64,000 nt of DNA from Cyclobacterium xiamenense (GCF_009467825.1 NZ_WIOK01000011.1:119573-183572); one strand, 5' to 3'. Counted from the stretch's first letter, positions 1-9,565 are shown. A program made the numbers and translations. Notes: generated by a model from the letters alone, not told the origin.

Positions 1-2
1 AA

Positions 3-170
3 GAACTATTTTCCAGCCGTTCCGATATTCGGGTGGAGCGACAGACCAGGGATTTTTATTCGTCCGAATGGAAGGATGCGCACCATGGAATCCAAACGCG
101 CTACGAAAAGTTATTTATGGACAAAGGAGAAACCATCAAATACCTGGAATTCTCCTTCGTCCGGGATTAA
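3..170 (+). CDS. trmB: tRNA (guanine-N7-)-methyltransferase, C-terminal part (window edge)
   Basis: The first 56 codons are an open frame entering from the left edge and ending in TAA. The peptide has the C-terminal signature of TrmB, with a His-His-Gly-Ile-Gln-Thr-x-Tyr-Glu-x-Leu-Phe stretch followed by Gly-x-Thr-Ile-Lys-Tyr-Leu-Glu-Phe. TrmB methylates G46 of the tRNA variable loop using S-adenosylmethionine. The catalytic and SAM-binding part lies outside the window, so identification rests on this tail only. Its stop codon overlaps the stop codon of the convergent TrpF-like gene. Confidence 0.75.
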   Translation, partial: ELFSSRSDIRVERQTRDFYSSEWKDAHHGIQTRYEKLFMDKGETIKYLEFSFVRD

Positions 171-796
171 TCTTCCAGTTCCAGGGCCTCTAATATGTCT
201 GCCAGCTCGTCAAAATCCTTGATTCCAGGCCGGATTTCGTGCCCTCCCTTCATGCTGATGCCCTTTATTCCGGTAGCCTCCAACAATTCGCCGATGTTTT
301 CAGCATCAAAGCCAAAGCCCAACAAAACCTCGCAATTTTGGGCCAGGGAGCGGATGGATTTGATATCCTCGTCCTGAAGTTCCCGGTTTGAATCGGACTC
401 CAGATTGAGTACGATTTGTTGTTTTCCGAGACTTTTGGAAAAGGATAAGATTTCCTCCCAGTCGCCTTCGGCAGGTAAGGTATAACGATAAATAAGTCCG
501 TAACTACTATTATCCAGGAGTTGCAGGTGGTGCTTTTCTTCCACCTGTATCCAGCTGAAGCCTTCGTAGGCAGTCAGTGTTTGCAAAATTTCGTCAGGGT
601 GTGTCAGGGAAAACTCCGCCACGTATTCCAGGCCCGAAAGCCAGTTGGTGATTTCTTTGAATTCAACCGGCGAAACATAGTGTTCGGAATGCTCCTCCAG
701 CGAAAACCCCATTAGGTTTACATACATCCCGGAACAATACCTGGCATCGCTTAAATTATTTACATTGCTTATCTTTACAAAAGTTTTTAAAGCCAT
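167..796 (-). CDS. TrpF-like (phosphoribosylanthranilate isomerase fold) protein, probably not catalytic
   Basis: The 209-residue protein, starting at the inner ATG (Met-Ala-Leu-Lys-Thr), has the TrpF frame: an N-terminal strand equivalent to Lys-Ile-Cys-Gly-Ile-Thr followed by Asp-Ala-Arg-Tyr, and a C-terminal Gly-x-Glu-x-x-Pro-Gly-Ile-Lys-Asp segment. TrpF converts phosphoribosylanthranilate to CdRP in tryptophan synthesis. Here the catalytic cysteine of the first strand reads Ser (Lys-Ile-Ser-Asn-Val), and the Leu-Leu-Asp strand carrying the catalytic aspartate reads Leu-Asn-Leu. No trp genes lie nearby. The longer ORF start at 838 is less likely because only the part from 796 aligns. It is a divergent TrpF paralogue; a real isomerase role looks unlikely. 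Confidence 0.6.
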   Translation of the reverse strand: MALKTFVKISNVNNLSDARYCSGMYVNLMGFSLEEHSEHYVSPVEFKEITNWLSGLEYVAEFSLTHPDEILQTLTAYEGFSWIQVEEKHHLQLLDNSSYGLIYRYTLPAEGDWEEILSFSKSLGKQQIVLNLESDSNRELQDEDIKSIRSLAQNCEVLLGFGFDAENIGELLEATGIKGISMKGGHEIRPGIKDFDELADILEALELED

Positions 797-847
797 TTCA
801 GTTTTGCGTATTATTTGTGTAATTTTAACGGATTTCAAAGATAGAGA

Positions 848-1537
848 ATGAATGGTTTGGATAAAAGGTATTGTTTTCTCCCATTCCTGATTTTTACGAT
901 TGGTTGTGAGGTGTTGCGAGAAGATCCTTCGGTGATTACGTCGACTTTTTTACCGTTGGCTGTTGGAAATTTCTGGGAATACCGCGTCGAAAATACCCGG
1001 TATTTTGGGGAAGATGATTTTGAATCCGAGACGTTTTTTTACCGGGATCAAATAACCGATCAAACCCTCAATGCAGAAAACGAGCTCGTATTTTGGGTGC
1101 GAAGACAGCGATCCGCAGATCGGAATATCTGGGATAATGAAAAGGCGTATACGCTGACTTTTTCGGGAGGAAGAGTGATTCGCCAAGACAATAACCTCCT
1201 GGAAATCATTTTGGTTTACCCCCTCCATGTGGAAAGTAGTTGGGATGGGAACACCTATAATTCGCTACCTGCGAAATTCTTTTTCGTCGAAAGTGCGGGG
1301 GATCTACTGGTGGAAAACACCTATTTTCCGGAAACGATGACCATTCGGCAGAGCGAGGAAGACGATCTCATTACCCTTCGGGACAACCGCTACGAGGTTT
1401 TTGCCAGGGAAGTTGGGCTGATAGAAAGCTACTACGAAGTATTTCGCTACTGTTCCAGAAACGACTGCCTGGGACAACAAATCATTCAGGAGGGACGTTT
1501 TACTCATTTAAAACTAATCCGCCATGGGAAAGAGTAG
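848..1537 (+). CDS. Putative lipoprotein of unknown function
   Basis: The 229-residue protein has a short hydrophobic N-terminus with a lipobox-like Phe-Thr-Ile-Gly-Cys at about residue 20, so it is probably a lipoprotein. The rest is rich in aromatic and acidic residues with alternating beta-strand patterns, and two close cysteines sit near the C-terminus (Tyr-Cys-Ser-Arg-Asn-Asp-Cys). I recognise no catalytic motif. It starts 51 bp from the divergent TrpF-like start and its end overlaps the next gene start by 14 bp, so it is probably cotranscribed with the subtilase and may be its partner or chaperone, which is inference only. Confidence 0.6.
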   Translation: MNGLDKRYCFLPFLIFTIGCEVLREDPSVITSTFLPLAVGNFWEYRVENTRYFGEDDFESETFFYRDQITDQTLNAENELVFWVRRQRSADRNIWDNEKAYTLTFSGGRVIRQDNNLLEIILVYPLHVESSWDGNTYNSLPAKFFFVESAGDLLVENTYFPETMTIRQSEEDDLITLRDNRYEVFAREVGLIESYYEVFRYCSRNDCLGQQIIQEGRFTHLKLIRHGKE

Positions 1538-3149
1538 CTTGTTTGCATGTGTATTTGTGCTGTTTTGCAGCGGAACCCAGCTGGTGGGTCAGGACCGATA
1601 TGCCGTTCATTACAGCTATAAACCCACCGATCGATACAGCCTCAACCGGCCGCTGGAATTGGTAAGTGAGGCGTCCCTGGAGCGGAGAGCGAAGGAAAAC
1701 AGTGCGTTGGACAGCACAGATATCCCGGTTTCCGAAAAGTACATTGCCGCAATAAGGGGCGACGTACAGGAAATCCTATACCATTCCAAATGGCTGAATG
1801 CCTCTCTGGTAGCCGCCGATTCCGCAGCAGTGGAGAAAATTGCTTCTTTGCCCTTTGTTTCCAAGGTGGTATATGTTGGCCGTGGGGGGAAGCAGCATGG
1901 ACAAAACGGAACACTAAGTTACACGGGCAACGACCCCATCTTTGCGGAAACTCCCTCGGAAACGACTTTTGATTTTCAAAATCATATTCTGGGTATCCCC
2001 GAAATGCATGCGGATGGATTCAATGGGGAAGGCATCAAAATAGCCGTTTTTGACGCCGGTTTTTTAAATACCGATGCCATCGGTGGCCTGCAGCATCTGT
2101 TTAACGAAAACCGTATCCTGGCCACTCGAGACTTTGTACGGCCTGGATCCGGCGACGTATTCCGGACCGACACCCACGGAACAGGCGCCCTTTCCTTGTT
2201 GGCCTCCTTTGATCCCAGTCGGTTGATAGGAGGAGCCTACGCGGCATCGTACGTGCTGTGCATCACCGAAGACGTGGATTCAGAATACCGAATAGAAGAA
2301 TACAATTGGGTGCGGGCGGCTGAATTTGCCGACAGTCTGGGCGTGCAGGTGATCAATAGCTCGCTTGGGTACAATTTATTTGACGACCCGGAAATGAATT
2401 ACAGCCGGGAAGACCTCGATGGCGAAACGGCCATTATCTCGATTGGGGCCGGAATGGCAGCCAATAAGGGAATACTGGTCGTCAGCAGTTCTGGAAACGA
2501 GGGAAACATCAGCTGGCAGACAATCACTGTACCTGCCGACGCCCGGGGAATTTTGGCCGTGGGTGCGATCAATAACCGATTTACTAAGGCTGGATTTAGC
2601 TCCATTGGCCCTAGCAGTGACGGCCGTATCAAGCCGGAATTGGTGGCTTACGGATCTGGGGTAACCCTCTGGAGGCAGGTTGAGGGTACCAGTTTTTCCA
2701 GCGGTACCTCTTTCTCCGCACCGCAGATAGCTGCTTTGGCAGCAGGGCTCTGGCAAGCCAACCCGGAGTGGACACGTGCCGAACTCAAAGACCGCCTGAT
2801 ACAAAGCGGGTCGCAGGCGAAAAATCCGGATTTTGAATTGGGATACGGGGTTCCGAATTACCTCAGGGCCTTGTATGGTGGGGAGGAGGGGACGTTGGTC
2901 GATGTACCTTCCCGGGTTTATCCCAACCCGCTGGATGACCAGGAACTTTTTGTGGAATTTGGGCAGGAAAATTCTTGCCAACTGACGCTTTACGACCTGC
3001 AAGGGAAAATGATCAGCTCGCTTCGCCTGGATCGTCCATTTCTACGAGACCCTTATCGGGTGGACATGGGCACCCTCATTCCGGGAATCTATTGGCTTGA
3101 GGTAGAGGACAATTCCGATGCTGCCCGCATGAAGTTGTGGAAGAAATAA
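1524..3149 (+). CDS. Secreted subtilisin-family (S8) serine peptidase with T9SS sorting domain
   Basis: The 541-residue protein has an N-terminal signal peptide (cleavage near residue 22), a propeptide-like region to about 140, and an S8 catalytic domain with Asp177 (Ala-Val-Phe-Asp-Ala-Gly), His218 (Asp-Thr-His-Gly-Thr), oxyanion Asn325 (Ser-Gly-Asn-Glu-Gly) and Ser396 (Gly-Thr-Ser-Phe-Ser-Ala-Pro). From about residue 460 there is a type A T9SS C-terminal domain beginning Val-Tyr-Pro-Asn-Pro and ending Lys-Leu-Trp-Lys-Lys. It should be exported by Sec, then passed over the outer membrane by the type IX system, acting as a surface or extracellular protease. A nearly duplicated Gly-Thr-Ser-Phe-Ser occurs just before the active serine (residues 388-392). 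It overlaps the upstream lipoprotein gene. Confidence 0.93.
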   Translation: MGKSSLFACVFVLFCSGTQLVGQDRYAVHYSYKPTDRYSLNRPLELVSEASLERRAKENSALDSTDIPVSEKYIAAIRGDVQEILYHSKWLNASLVAADSAAVEKIASLPFVSKVVYVGRGGKQHGQNGTLSYTGNDPIFAETPSETTFDFQNHILGIPEMHADGFNGEGIKIAVFDAGFLNTDAIGGLQHLFNENRILATRDFVRPGSGDVFRTDTHGTGALSLLASFDPSRLIGGAYAASYVLCITEDVDSEYRIEEYNWVRAAEFADSLGVQVINSSLGYNLFDDPEMNYSREDLDGETAIISIGAGMAANKGILVVSSSGNEGNISWQTITVPADARGILAVGAINNRFTKAGFSSIGPSSDGRIKPELVAYGSGVTLWRQVEGTSFSSGTSFSAPQIAALAAGLWQANPEWTRAELKDRLIQSGSQAKNPDFELGYGVPNYLRALYGGEEGTLVDVPSRVYPNPLDDQELFVEFGQENSCQLTLYDLQGKMISSLRLDRPFLRDPYRVDMGTLIPGIYWLEVEDNSDAARMKLWKK

Positions 3150-3175
3150 GGAAAAGAAAATAATTTTTCTTTTTT

Positions 3176-3203
3176 TTGCAATGATTCACACCAGTTACTT
3201 TCA
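3176..3203 (+). promoter_or_regulatory. Candidate Bacteroidota promoter for rpe
   Basis: TTG at 3176-3178, a 17-bp spacer, then TACTTTCA at 3196-3203, which fits the TTG-N17-23-TAnnTTTG pattern known for Bacteroidota sigma-A at six of the eight -7 positions. It lies 27 bp before the rpe start and just after an A/T hairpin following the subtilase. Confidence 0.35.
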
Positions 3204-3229
3204 ATTTTCAATCGAACTTCCCTGCTCCC

Positions 3230-3883
3230 ATGAACCCTCTGATCGCCCCCTCCGTGCTCGCTGCCGATTTTGCTAATTTGCAACGTGAGGTAGAAATGAT
3301 AAACGAATCCGAGTCGGATTTTATCCATGTCGATATCATGGATGGGGTCTTTGTGCCCAATATATCCATGGGCTTACCGGTAGTAGAAGCCATCAATCGT
3401 CATGCGAAAAAACCATTGGATGTACATTTGATGATTGTGAATCCGGAAAGATACCTTAGTGATTTTAAAAAAGCCGGAGCGGCGCACATCACCGTTCATT
3501 TGGAAGCCTGTCCTCATTTGCACCGAACGGTGCAGACCATCAAAGATTTGGGTTGCCGGGCAGGTGTGGCAGTGAATCCTCATAGCCCCATTTCCCAACT
3601 CGAAGACATTATCCGGGAGGTGGATATTGTATTGCTGATGTCGGTTAACCCCGGTTTTGGCGGGCAATCGTTTATAGAAAATACCTATGCGAAAGTTCAG
3701 AAGCTCAAGAAACTGATCGTTGAGACGGGGTCCCATGCGAAAATTGAAATCGATGGGGGAGTAAGCATGGAGAATGCAAAGAAACTAGTTGATACAGGTG
3801 CAACAATTTTGGTCGCCGGTAACTTTGTCTTTTCCTCAAAAAATCCACAGGAAACCATTAAAAAGCTAAAAAATATTGGTTAA
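3230..3883 (+). CDS. rpe: Ribulose-phosphate 3-epimerase
   Basis: The 217-residue protein matches the normal length of Rpe, which interconverts ribulose 5-phosphate and xylulose 5-phosphate in the cytoplasmic pentose phosphate pathway. Visible motifs are the N-terminal Ile-Ala-Pro-Ser-Val-Leu-Ala-Ala-Asp, the metal ligands His33 and Asp35 (His-Val-Asp-Ile-Met-Asp-Gly), His66 (Asp-Val-His-Leu-Met), the Val-Asn-Pro-Gly-Phe-Gly-Gly-Gln phosphate loop near 139-146 and Asp175 in Glu-Ile-Asp-Gly-Gly-Val. All catalytic residues are present. The gene stands alone between secreted-protein genes. Confidence 0.97.
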   Translation: MNPLIAPSVLAADFANLQREVEMINESESDFIHVDIMDGVFVPNISMGLPVVEAINRHAKKPLDVHLMIVNPERYLSDFKKAGAAHITVHLEACPHLHRTVQTIKDLGCRAGVAVNPHSPISQLEDIIREVDIVLLMSVNPGFGGQSFIENTYAKVQKLKKLIVETGSHAKIEIDGGVSMENAKKLVDTGATILVAGNFVFSSKNPQETIKKLKNIG

Positions 3884-3910
3884 GTGTAAGATTCAAGCTG
3901 TTCACATAAA

Positions 3911-3933
3911 AATTGGCGTATTTTTTGCCAATT
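3911..3933. other. Inverted repeat downstream of rpe
   Basis: AATTGGC at 3911-3917 and GCCAATT at 3927-3933 form a perfect 7-bp stem around a T-rich loop. No T-tract follows on the + strand, so it is either a weak terminator for rpe or an operator for the next gene, 70 bp downstream. Confidence 0.4.
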
Positions 3934-4003
3934 AACTTGTGAAATAAGTGGATTCTAATTTAATTCGTATGTATAAAGGGTTTTATAAACAGAAATAGAA
4001 ATT

Positions 4004-4519
4004 ATGAAAAAAGTATTTGTATTGGCTTTCTTATTGGTTGGACTGATCGGATTTCACACACAAGCCCAGGACGAAGCAGCAGAAGAAATTACCGATGAAG
4101 AATTGGCAAAGTTTGCTGCCATGGAAGATTCTGTCATGGCGTTTTACGAGCAAAAAAACGAGGAACTGGTATCCATGATTAAGGATAACGAGGTGATCGA
4201 TGGTGCCGCCCGGTACAATGAAATTAAAGATGCCTGGGACGACGAAGAAAAAATGGCTGAGATCGAGGTCACCGACGAAGAAAAAGGGGCATACGAAGCA
4301 ATCATGGAATTTATGGGTTCGTTGAGTAATGAAGTAAGGGACCTGAAAATAGGCCTCATTAAAAACGACGATGTGTTGGGTGTAGCTACGTACAACAAGG
4401 TCAACAAAGCCATCAAAGAAAACCCGGAGATCAAGGAAAAAGTAGATACCTTGATTGCCGAATTGAAAGAGAAGCGAAGTACCGAATCTGCAGAAGGAGA
4501 AGCAGATGCCGGCGAATAG
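4004..4519 (+). CDS. Secreted acidic helical protein with an internal duplication, function unknown
   Basis: The 171-residue protein has a clear Sec signal peptide ending near Thr-Gln-Ala-Gln-Asp. The mature part is very acidic and predicted helical. Two related halves are visible: Met-Ile-Lys-Asp-Asn-Glu-Val-Ile-Asp-Gly-Ala-Ala-Arg-Tyr-Asn-Glu and, about 60 residues later, Leu-Ile-Lys-Asn-Asp-Asp-Val-Leu-Gly-Val-Ala-Thr-Tyr-Asn-Lys. The layout recalls small periplasmic DUF4168-type proteins, but I cannot assign it firmly. It is monocistronic: a strong terminator follows at once. Confidence 0.7.
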   Translation: MKKVFVLAFLLVGLIGFHTQAQDEAAEEITDEELAKFAAMEDSVMAFYEQKNEELVSMIKDNEVIDGAARYNEIKDAWDDEEKMAEIEVTDEEKGAYEAIMEFMGSLSNEVRDLKIGLIKNDDVLGVATYNKVNKAIKENPEIKEKVDTLIAELKEKRSTESAEGEADAGE

Positions 4520-4551
4520 AATCGCGATTTTTAATAAAAAAATAAAAAAAC

Positions 4552-4586
4552 AAAAAAACCCTCTCGTTATGTGAGGGTTTTTTTGT
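4552..4586 (+). terminator. Rho-independent terminator
   Basis: An AAAAAACCCTC/GAGGGTTTTTTT stem with a 9-nt loop runs into a T-tract. It sits 32 bp after the acidic secreted protein and would end its transcript. Confidence 0.85.
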
Positions 4587-4614
4587 TTTTTACGTTTAGT
4601 AGAAAAAAACTGGT

Positions 4615-5604
4615 ATGAACGCTTCGTGGAAACGACTTCTTTTTTTTGTGGGTGGACTGCTTACCTGCCTTCTTTTTCTCCATCCTGCGGTGGCGCAGGA
4701 AGATATTTTCGGTATTGAACGTAAATTGAAAGGAAGAAAAAGCGAGAACGAACTGGGAAACGTTTTTCGAAACATGGTAAGCAATTTCTCCTTTGAACTT
4801 ACCACCGGGGCAGGGTACCAACAAAAGTTGTTTGACTTTGCTAGTGAGACGCCCGGTGCCTATGCCATTAGCGGTAATCCGGAAGGAGCACTGGATCCTG
4901 CTGCCGGAGACACGCTCGCTTTCAGGAGTGCTGGCAACCTTTCCTTTCCTTTGGCAGTAGGCGTGCGGGTCAATGTGTTTGATTTTTTGACATTCGGTGC
5001 CGGCTACGGCCGGGAGACCGGCCGCATTTCTCCGTTAACCGCCTCTGGATACACGTTTGAATTTCAGGATCAGGCCTACACCTACGATAAATTGTTCGGG
5101 ACGGTAGGGTTAATACTCTGGGATGCCGGAAAACGCGGTTCGTTTTTGCGATGGCGGTACCGGAACTATTCGGAAAATAACATTTACATGCAGTCCGAAT
5201 TAAAGCAGCGGGCGCGTCAGATATACCCCTGGCGGTTTATCTTGGAAGGAGAATTCGGATCCTTGTTTCTCCGAAGATCCCCCGATCCCAACCTTACTGC
5301 CCCGGATCCCTATTACGGACTCGCTGCCCGCTTGGAGTACGATTTTTCAGAGTACACCAAGGTATTTGTACGACCCGCCGTCGAATTCCGGCCGTTTACC
5401 TACACCAATCCAGCGATTCCGGAATCCCAAAGCCTGCGGCAACAAGTTTATGCCTTGCAGGTAGGGGTTGCCTTGAATCTCCCCGGTACCAAGCGCTGCA
5501 AAGTAGGGGGATGCCGGGTGGTTATGAAGCACCTGCACAATGGGGTCGAATACCGGGGAAGTTCCATTTGGCACAGGCAGCACAGAAAAGTAGGTCAATG
5601 GTAG
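4615..5604 (+). CDS. Predicted outer-membrane beta-barrel-like protein with a conserved Cys/His basic tail
   Basis: The 329-residue protein has a signal peptide (cleavage after Pro-Ala-Val-Ala-Gln) and then about 250 residues of alternating aromatic/polar strands with Gly-rich turns, as in outer-membrane barrels. The last 40 residues differ sharply: Lys-Arg-Cys-Lys-Val-Gly-Gly-Cys, then His-Leu-His-Asn-Gly-Val-Glu-Tyr-Arg-Gly-Ser-Ser-Ile and a final His-Arg-Lys-Val-Gly-Gln-Trp. I recall similar tails on Bacteroidota membrane proteins of unknown role. A TACGTTTA box at 4591-4598 could be its -7 element. Substrate and partner are unknown. Confidence 0.6.
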   Translation: MNASWKRLLFFVGGLLTCLLFLHPAVAQEDIFGIERKLKGRKSENELGNVFRNMVSNFSFELTTGAGYQQKLFDFASETPGAYAISGNPEGALDPAAGDTLAFRSAGNLSFPLAVGVRVNVFDFLTFGAGYGRETGRISPLTASGYTFEFQDQAYTYDKLFGTVGLILWDAGKRGSFLRWRYRNYSENNIYMQSELKQRARQIYPWRFILEGEFGSLFLRRSPDPNLTAPDPYYGLAARLEYDFSEYTKVFVRPAVEFRPFTYTNPAIPESQSLRQQVYALQVGVALNLPGTKRCKVGGCRVVMKHLHNGVEYRGSSIWHRQHRKVGQW

Positions 5605-5780
5605 AAAACTGTCCAATACGGGGCATTGCTCCCTACTTTTCCAAATTTTCTGAAAAAAAATTGCTCATTAACTCCATGAAAATAAATTGGATACCTGATT
5701 CCATAAATGTTAGAAAAATTATATTTTTCTAAACCTGTTCTTTTTGCTATCTTGCAGGTTATTAGCGAGAAATTTTAATT

Positions 5781-8297
5781 ATGGCTCAAGGAGAGAACGA
5801 GAATATTATCCCGATCAATATTGAGGAAGAAATGCGCGGTGCCTACATCGATTATTCGATGTCGGTCATTGTTTCCAGGGCGTTACCCGATGTGAGGGAT
5901 GGTTTGAAGCCAGTTCACCGCAGAATCTTGTATGGGATGCAGGAATTGGGTGTCAGCCACAACAAGCCTTACAAGAAATCAGCAAGAATCGTGGGAGAAG
6001 TCCTGGGTAAATACCACCCCCACGGAGACTCCGCTGTTTACGAGACGCTGGTACGGATGGCCCAGCATTGGTCGCTTCGGTATCCATTGGTGGATCCGCA
6101 GGGGAACTTCGGATCTGTGGATGGGGACAATCCTGCAGCCATGAGGTATACGGAGGCAAGGCTGCGACGAATCGCCGAAGAACTGCTGATTGATATCAAC
6201 AAGGATACGGTTGATTTTCAATTGAACTTTGACGATACGCTGAAGGAGCCCGTCGTACTGCCCGCAAAAATCCCTGCCCTACTTTTGAACGGCGCATCGG
6301 GAATAGCCGTGGGCATGGCTACCAACATGGCTCCCCATCATTTGGGGGAAGTAATCGATGGGATTCACGCCTACATTGATAACAACGACATTACCATCCC
6401 GGAGCTGATGGAGCACATTACGGCTCCGGATTTTCCTACCGGGGGAATTATTTATGGATACAACGGCGTGAAAGCCGCTTTTGAGACCGGCCGTGGTCGG
6501 ATTATCCTGCGAGGAAAGGCATCCGTTGAGACCAAGGCGAATGGAAGGGAGATGATTGTCATCACCGAAATTCCCTATCAGGTCAATAAAGCCTCCATGG
6601 TTGAAAAAACCGCTCAGTTGATCAATGAGAAAAAACTGGATGGAATTGTGGCCATACGGGACGAATCCGATCGACAGGGAATGCGTATTGTGTACGAACT
6701 GAAAAAAGATGCCGTACCGAATGTCATTCTAAATAACCTGTACAAGCACACCCCGCTGCAAACCTCATTTAGCGTAAACAACGTAGCCCTGGTAAAAGGG
6801 CGACCGTATACCCTGAACTTAAAGGACCTGATCGTTCATTACGTCAATCACCGGCACGAAGTGGTGATTCGGAGAACCCAGTTTGAACTCAAAGAAGCCG
6901 AGAAACGCGCCCATATCCTGGAAGGGTACCTGATAGCCCTGGACAACCTGGACGAGGTGATTCAACTGATTCGGGATTCCCGGGATCCGGAAACTGCCAG
7001 GAATGGCTTGATGGAACGGTTCGAGTTATCGGAAATTCAGGCCCGAGCCATCCTGGATATGCGTTTGCAGCGTCTTACCGGAATGGAGCGCGAAAAGATC
7101 CAGCAGGAGTACGACGAGCTGATGAAGCTTATCGAAGAACTGAAGGAGATCCTTGCCAATGAGGACAAGCGGATGCAGATCATCAAGGACGAACTCCTGG
7201 AAATGAAGACCCGGTACTCGGATGACCGAAGGACGACGATCGAGCACAACGCCGAGGACTTCAATTACGAGGACATGATCCCGAATGAAGAAGTGGTGAT
7301 TACTGTTTCCCATCAGGGATATATCAAACGGACCGTGTTGACGGAATACAAATCCCAGAGTAGGGGAGGCGTCGGGTCGCGGGGAGTAAGTACCAAGGAA
7401 GACGATTATACCGAATACCTGTTTACGGCACTCACCCATAATTACCTGCTGATTTTTACCGATCAGGGCAAGCTATTCTGGTTGAAGACCTATGCCATCC
7501 CAGAAGGTAGCAAAACGTCCAAGGGAAGGCCCATACAAAACCTGATGAATATACAGTCCGGAGATAAAATCCGGTCCATCATACAGGTAAAGGATTTGAA
7601 CGACGCCGATTACATCCATAACAACAACATCGTGATGGTGACCCGAAACGGGATCATCAAAAAAACCACCCTGGAGCAATATTCCCGTCCCCGCACCAAC
7701 GGGATCATTGCCTTGAATATCCGGGAGGACGACCAGCTACTGAATGTGGAATTGACCAATGGGGATTCGCACATTGTCATTGCGTCCAGTTCGGGCAGGG
7801 CCGTTCATTTTCACGAATCGAACGTCCGGCCTATGGGGAGGACTGCTACCGGCGTTAAGGCCATCAATTTGGGTGAAGAAGACAACCATGTAATTGGCAT
7901 GGTTTGTGTTCACAGAGAGGATGCCACGCTCTTGGTTGTCACCGAAAAAGGATTTGGAAAGCGTTCCTTTTTATCGGAATACCGGATTACCAAGCGTGGG
8001 GGAAAAGGGGTAAAGGCCATGAATATCACCGAGAAGACCGGCGGTTTGGTAGCCATCAAGGAAGTGGTTGATACCGATGATTTGATGATTATCAATCGTT
8101 CAGGCATTACCATTCGAACGCCTGCTTCGGGAGTTCGGGTGATGGGAAGAGCCACCCAGGGCGTACGGTTGATTCGACTCAACGACAGCGACAAAATCTC
8201 CTCCGTAGAAAAGATAGAAAATATACTGGATGAAGACGTAGAAACGGGAGAAAATCCAGATAGAGCAAACGAAACGAATTCCGACACTGAATCATAA
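5781..8297 (+). CDS. gyrA: DNA gyrase subunit A
   Basis: The 838-residue protein is the breakage-reunion subunit of DNA gyrase, which introduces negative supercoils. The N-terminal winged-helix domain carries the catalytic Tyr123 in Ala-Ala-Met-Arg-Tyr-Thr-Glu, and the quinolone-resistance region reads His-Pro-His-Gly-Asp-Ser84-Ala-Val-Tyr-Glu88. The C-terminal beta-pinwheel opens with a gyrase box of the form Gln-Ser-Arg-Gly-Gly-Val-Gly (526-532), which supports GyrA rather than ParC. The tail is acidic and Asn/Asp/Glu-rich, as in many GyrA proteins. A TATCTTGC sequence at 5748-5755 may be part of its promoter. The following TPR gene starts 31 bp downstream and may be cotranscribed. Confidence 0.97.
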   Translation: MAQGENENIIPINIEEEMRGAYIDYSMSVIVSRALPDVRDGLKPVHRRILYGMQELGVSHNKPYKKSARIVGEVLGKYHPHGDSAVYETLVRMAQHWSLRYPLVDPQGNFGSVDGDNPAAMRYTEARLRRIAEELLIDINKDTVDFQLNFDDTLKEPVVLPAKIPALLLNGASGIAVGMATNMAPHHLGEVIDGIHAYIDNNDITIPELMEHITAPDFPTGGIIYGYNGVKAAFETGRGRIILRGKASVETKANGREMIVITEIPYQVNKASMVEKTAQLINEKKLDGIVAIRDESDRQGMRIVYELKKDAVPNVILNNLYKHTPLQTSFSVNNVALVKGRPYTLNLKDLIVHYVNHRHEVVIRRTQFELKEAEKRAHILEGYLIALDNLDEVIQLIRDSRDPETARNGLMERFELSEIQARAILDMRLQRLTGMEREKIQQEYDELMKLIEELKEILANEDKRMQIIKDELLEMKTRYSDDRRTTIEHNAEDFNYEDMIPNEEVVITVSHQGYIKRTVLTEYKSQSRGGVGSRGVSTKEDDYTEYLFTALTHNYLLIFTDQGKLFWLKTYAIPEGSKTSKGRPIQNLMNIQSGDKIRSIIQVKDLNDADYIHNNNIVMVTRNGIIKKTTLEQYSRPRTNGIIALNIREDDQLLNVELTNGDSHIVIASSSGRAVHFHESNVRPMGRTATGVKAINLGEEDNHVIGMVCVHREDATLLVVTEKGFGKRSFLSEYRITKRGGKGVKAMNITEKTGGLVAIKEVVDTDDLMIINRSGITIRTPASGVRVMGRATQGVRLIRLNDSDKISSVEKIENILDEDVETGENPDRANETNSDTES

Positions 8298-8328
8298 GTA
8301 AAACCAAAAAAAGAACAACACTTCGAAC

Positions 8329-9540
8329 ATGAAAAAGTTAATTTTATCTTTAGCTTTGGTGGGCATTGCTGCGACAGTTGCCTTTGGCCAGAAAAAGGTG
8401 GTTAAATCCGCCGAAAAGAACCTGAGAAAAGGCGAAATAGAAGCCGCATATTCGGATATCAAAACCGCCATCACGGACGAAGAAACCGGGAGCGAATCCG
8501 AGACCTATTTTATCAAAGGCAAAATCGAAACCCAGATGTTTGAAGCCGATTCTTCCAATACCCAGGAAACAGTGGCATTGGGTAGAGAGGCCGAGTCCAG
8601 TTTCATGAAAACTTTTGAAATGGAAAATATGGATTCCACGAGCAGCGTGAGTAAGGACCTGTTCAAAGAGGTGGTGCCGGATATGCCGGCTAACTTCCAG
8701 GGAGAGGGTGTGTATCGCTTGAAAAATGCCTCGTTTAACAAGGCTATTGAGAAGTACGAAGAGGACGACATGGAACTCTCGTACGAATTCTTCTCGCTAG
8801 CAGCCGACCTGGATCCCAAGGATACCTCCATTGTATTCAATGCGGGCTATACGGCCAATATGATTGGAAATACCGAGGGATCCAAAAGGTATTTCACGCA
8901 TTTGCTTGATATTGAGGAATACAACAAATTGAATGCGTATTATTTTCTTATCCAAATTGCCAGTGCAGAAGAAAACAACCCGGAAGAGGCCTACCGATTG
9001 GCCAAGGAAGCCAGGGAACTGTATCCAGAGGATAAGGGGTTAGCAGAATTCGAGATTCAGTTGTTGCTTCAATTGGACAAAATGGACGAAGCCATGGCTT
9101 CCATTGAAGAGGCTCTAAAAACCGATCCGGACAATGCCGCCATCCGCTTGCGATACGGGTATTTGAAGGAAAAATCGGGCGACATGGAAGGTGCACTTGA
9201 GGAGTACAAGCGCACCGTCGAGGCAGATGCCGAGTTTTTTGAAGGAAACTATTATGCAGGAGCTATTTACCTGGATAAAGCCAGAAATATCATTACCGAG
9301 GTGAATAACCTTTCGGATGATGAATGGGAAGAAAAATCAGACACCATGCTTGCCGAAGCAGACAGCTTGTACGAGGAAGCGTTGCCGTACTTTACCAAAG
9401 CTTCTGAATTGCAACCAGACAATACCGACATCATGGAAATATTGTTCCAGATGCACACGCGTTTGAAAAACGAAGCAAAAGCAGAGGAATACAATCAGAA
9501 GCTTTCCGACAAACTCGGCGCCGATTGGTTGGAACGATAA
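8329..9540 (+). CDS. Secreted tetratricopeptide-repeat protein
   Basis: The 403-residue protein has a signal peptide ending Ala-Thr-Val-Ala-Phe-Gly-Gln and then several TPR-like helix pairs, clearest at about 135-300 (Ala-x-x-Leu-Asp-Pro, Leu-Lys-Thr-Asp-Pro-Asp-Asn-Ala, Tyr-Lys-Arg-Thr-Val-Glu-Ala-Asp-Ala) and near the C-terminus (Ala-Ser-Glu-Leu-Gln-Pro-Asp-Asn). Such periplasmic TPR proteins act as scaffolds for protein complexes; the partner is unknown. It follows gyrA closely and is followed by a strong terminator. Confidence 0.85.
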   Translation: MKKLILSLALVGIAATVAFGQKKVVKSAEKNLRKGEIEAAYSDIKTAITDEETGSESETYFIKGKIETQMFEADSSNTQETVALGREAESSFMKTFEMENMDSTSSVSKDLFKEVVPDMPANFQGEGVYRLKNASFNKAIEKYEEDDMELSYEFFSLAADLDPKDTSIVFNAGYTANMIGNTEGSKRYFTHLLDIEEYNKLNAYYFLIQIASAEENNPEEAYRLAKEARELYPEDKGLAEFEIQLLLQLDKMDEAMASIEEALKTDPDNAAIRLRYGYLKEKSGDMEGALEEYKRTVEADAEFFEGNYYAGAIYLDKARNIITEVNNLSDDEWEEKSDTMLAEADSLYEEALPYFTKASELQPDNTDIMEILFQMHTRLKNEAKAEEYNQKLSDKLGADWLER

Positions 9541-9565
9541 TCGTTCATTGCTTTAAATTGTAAAG

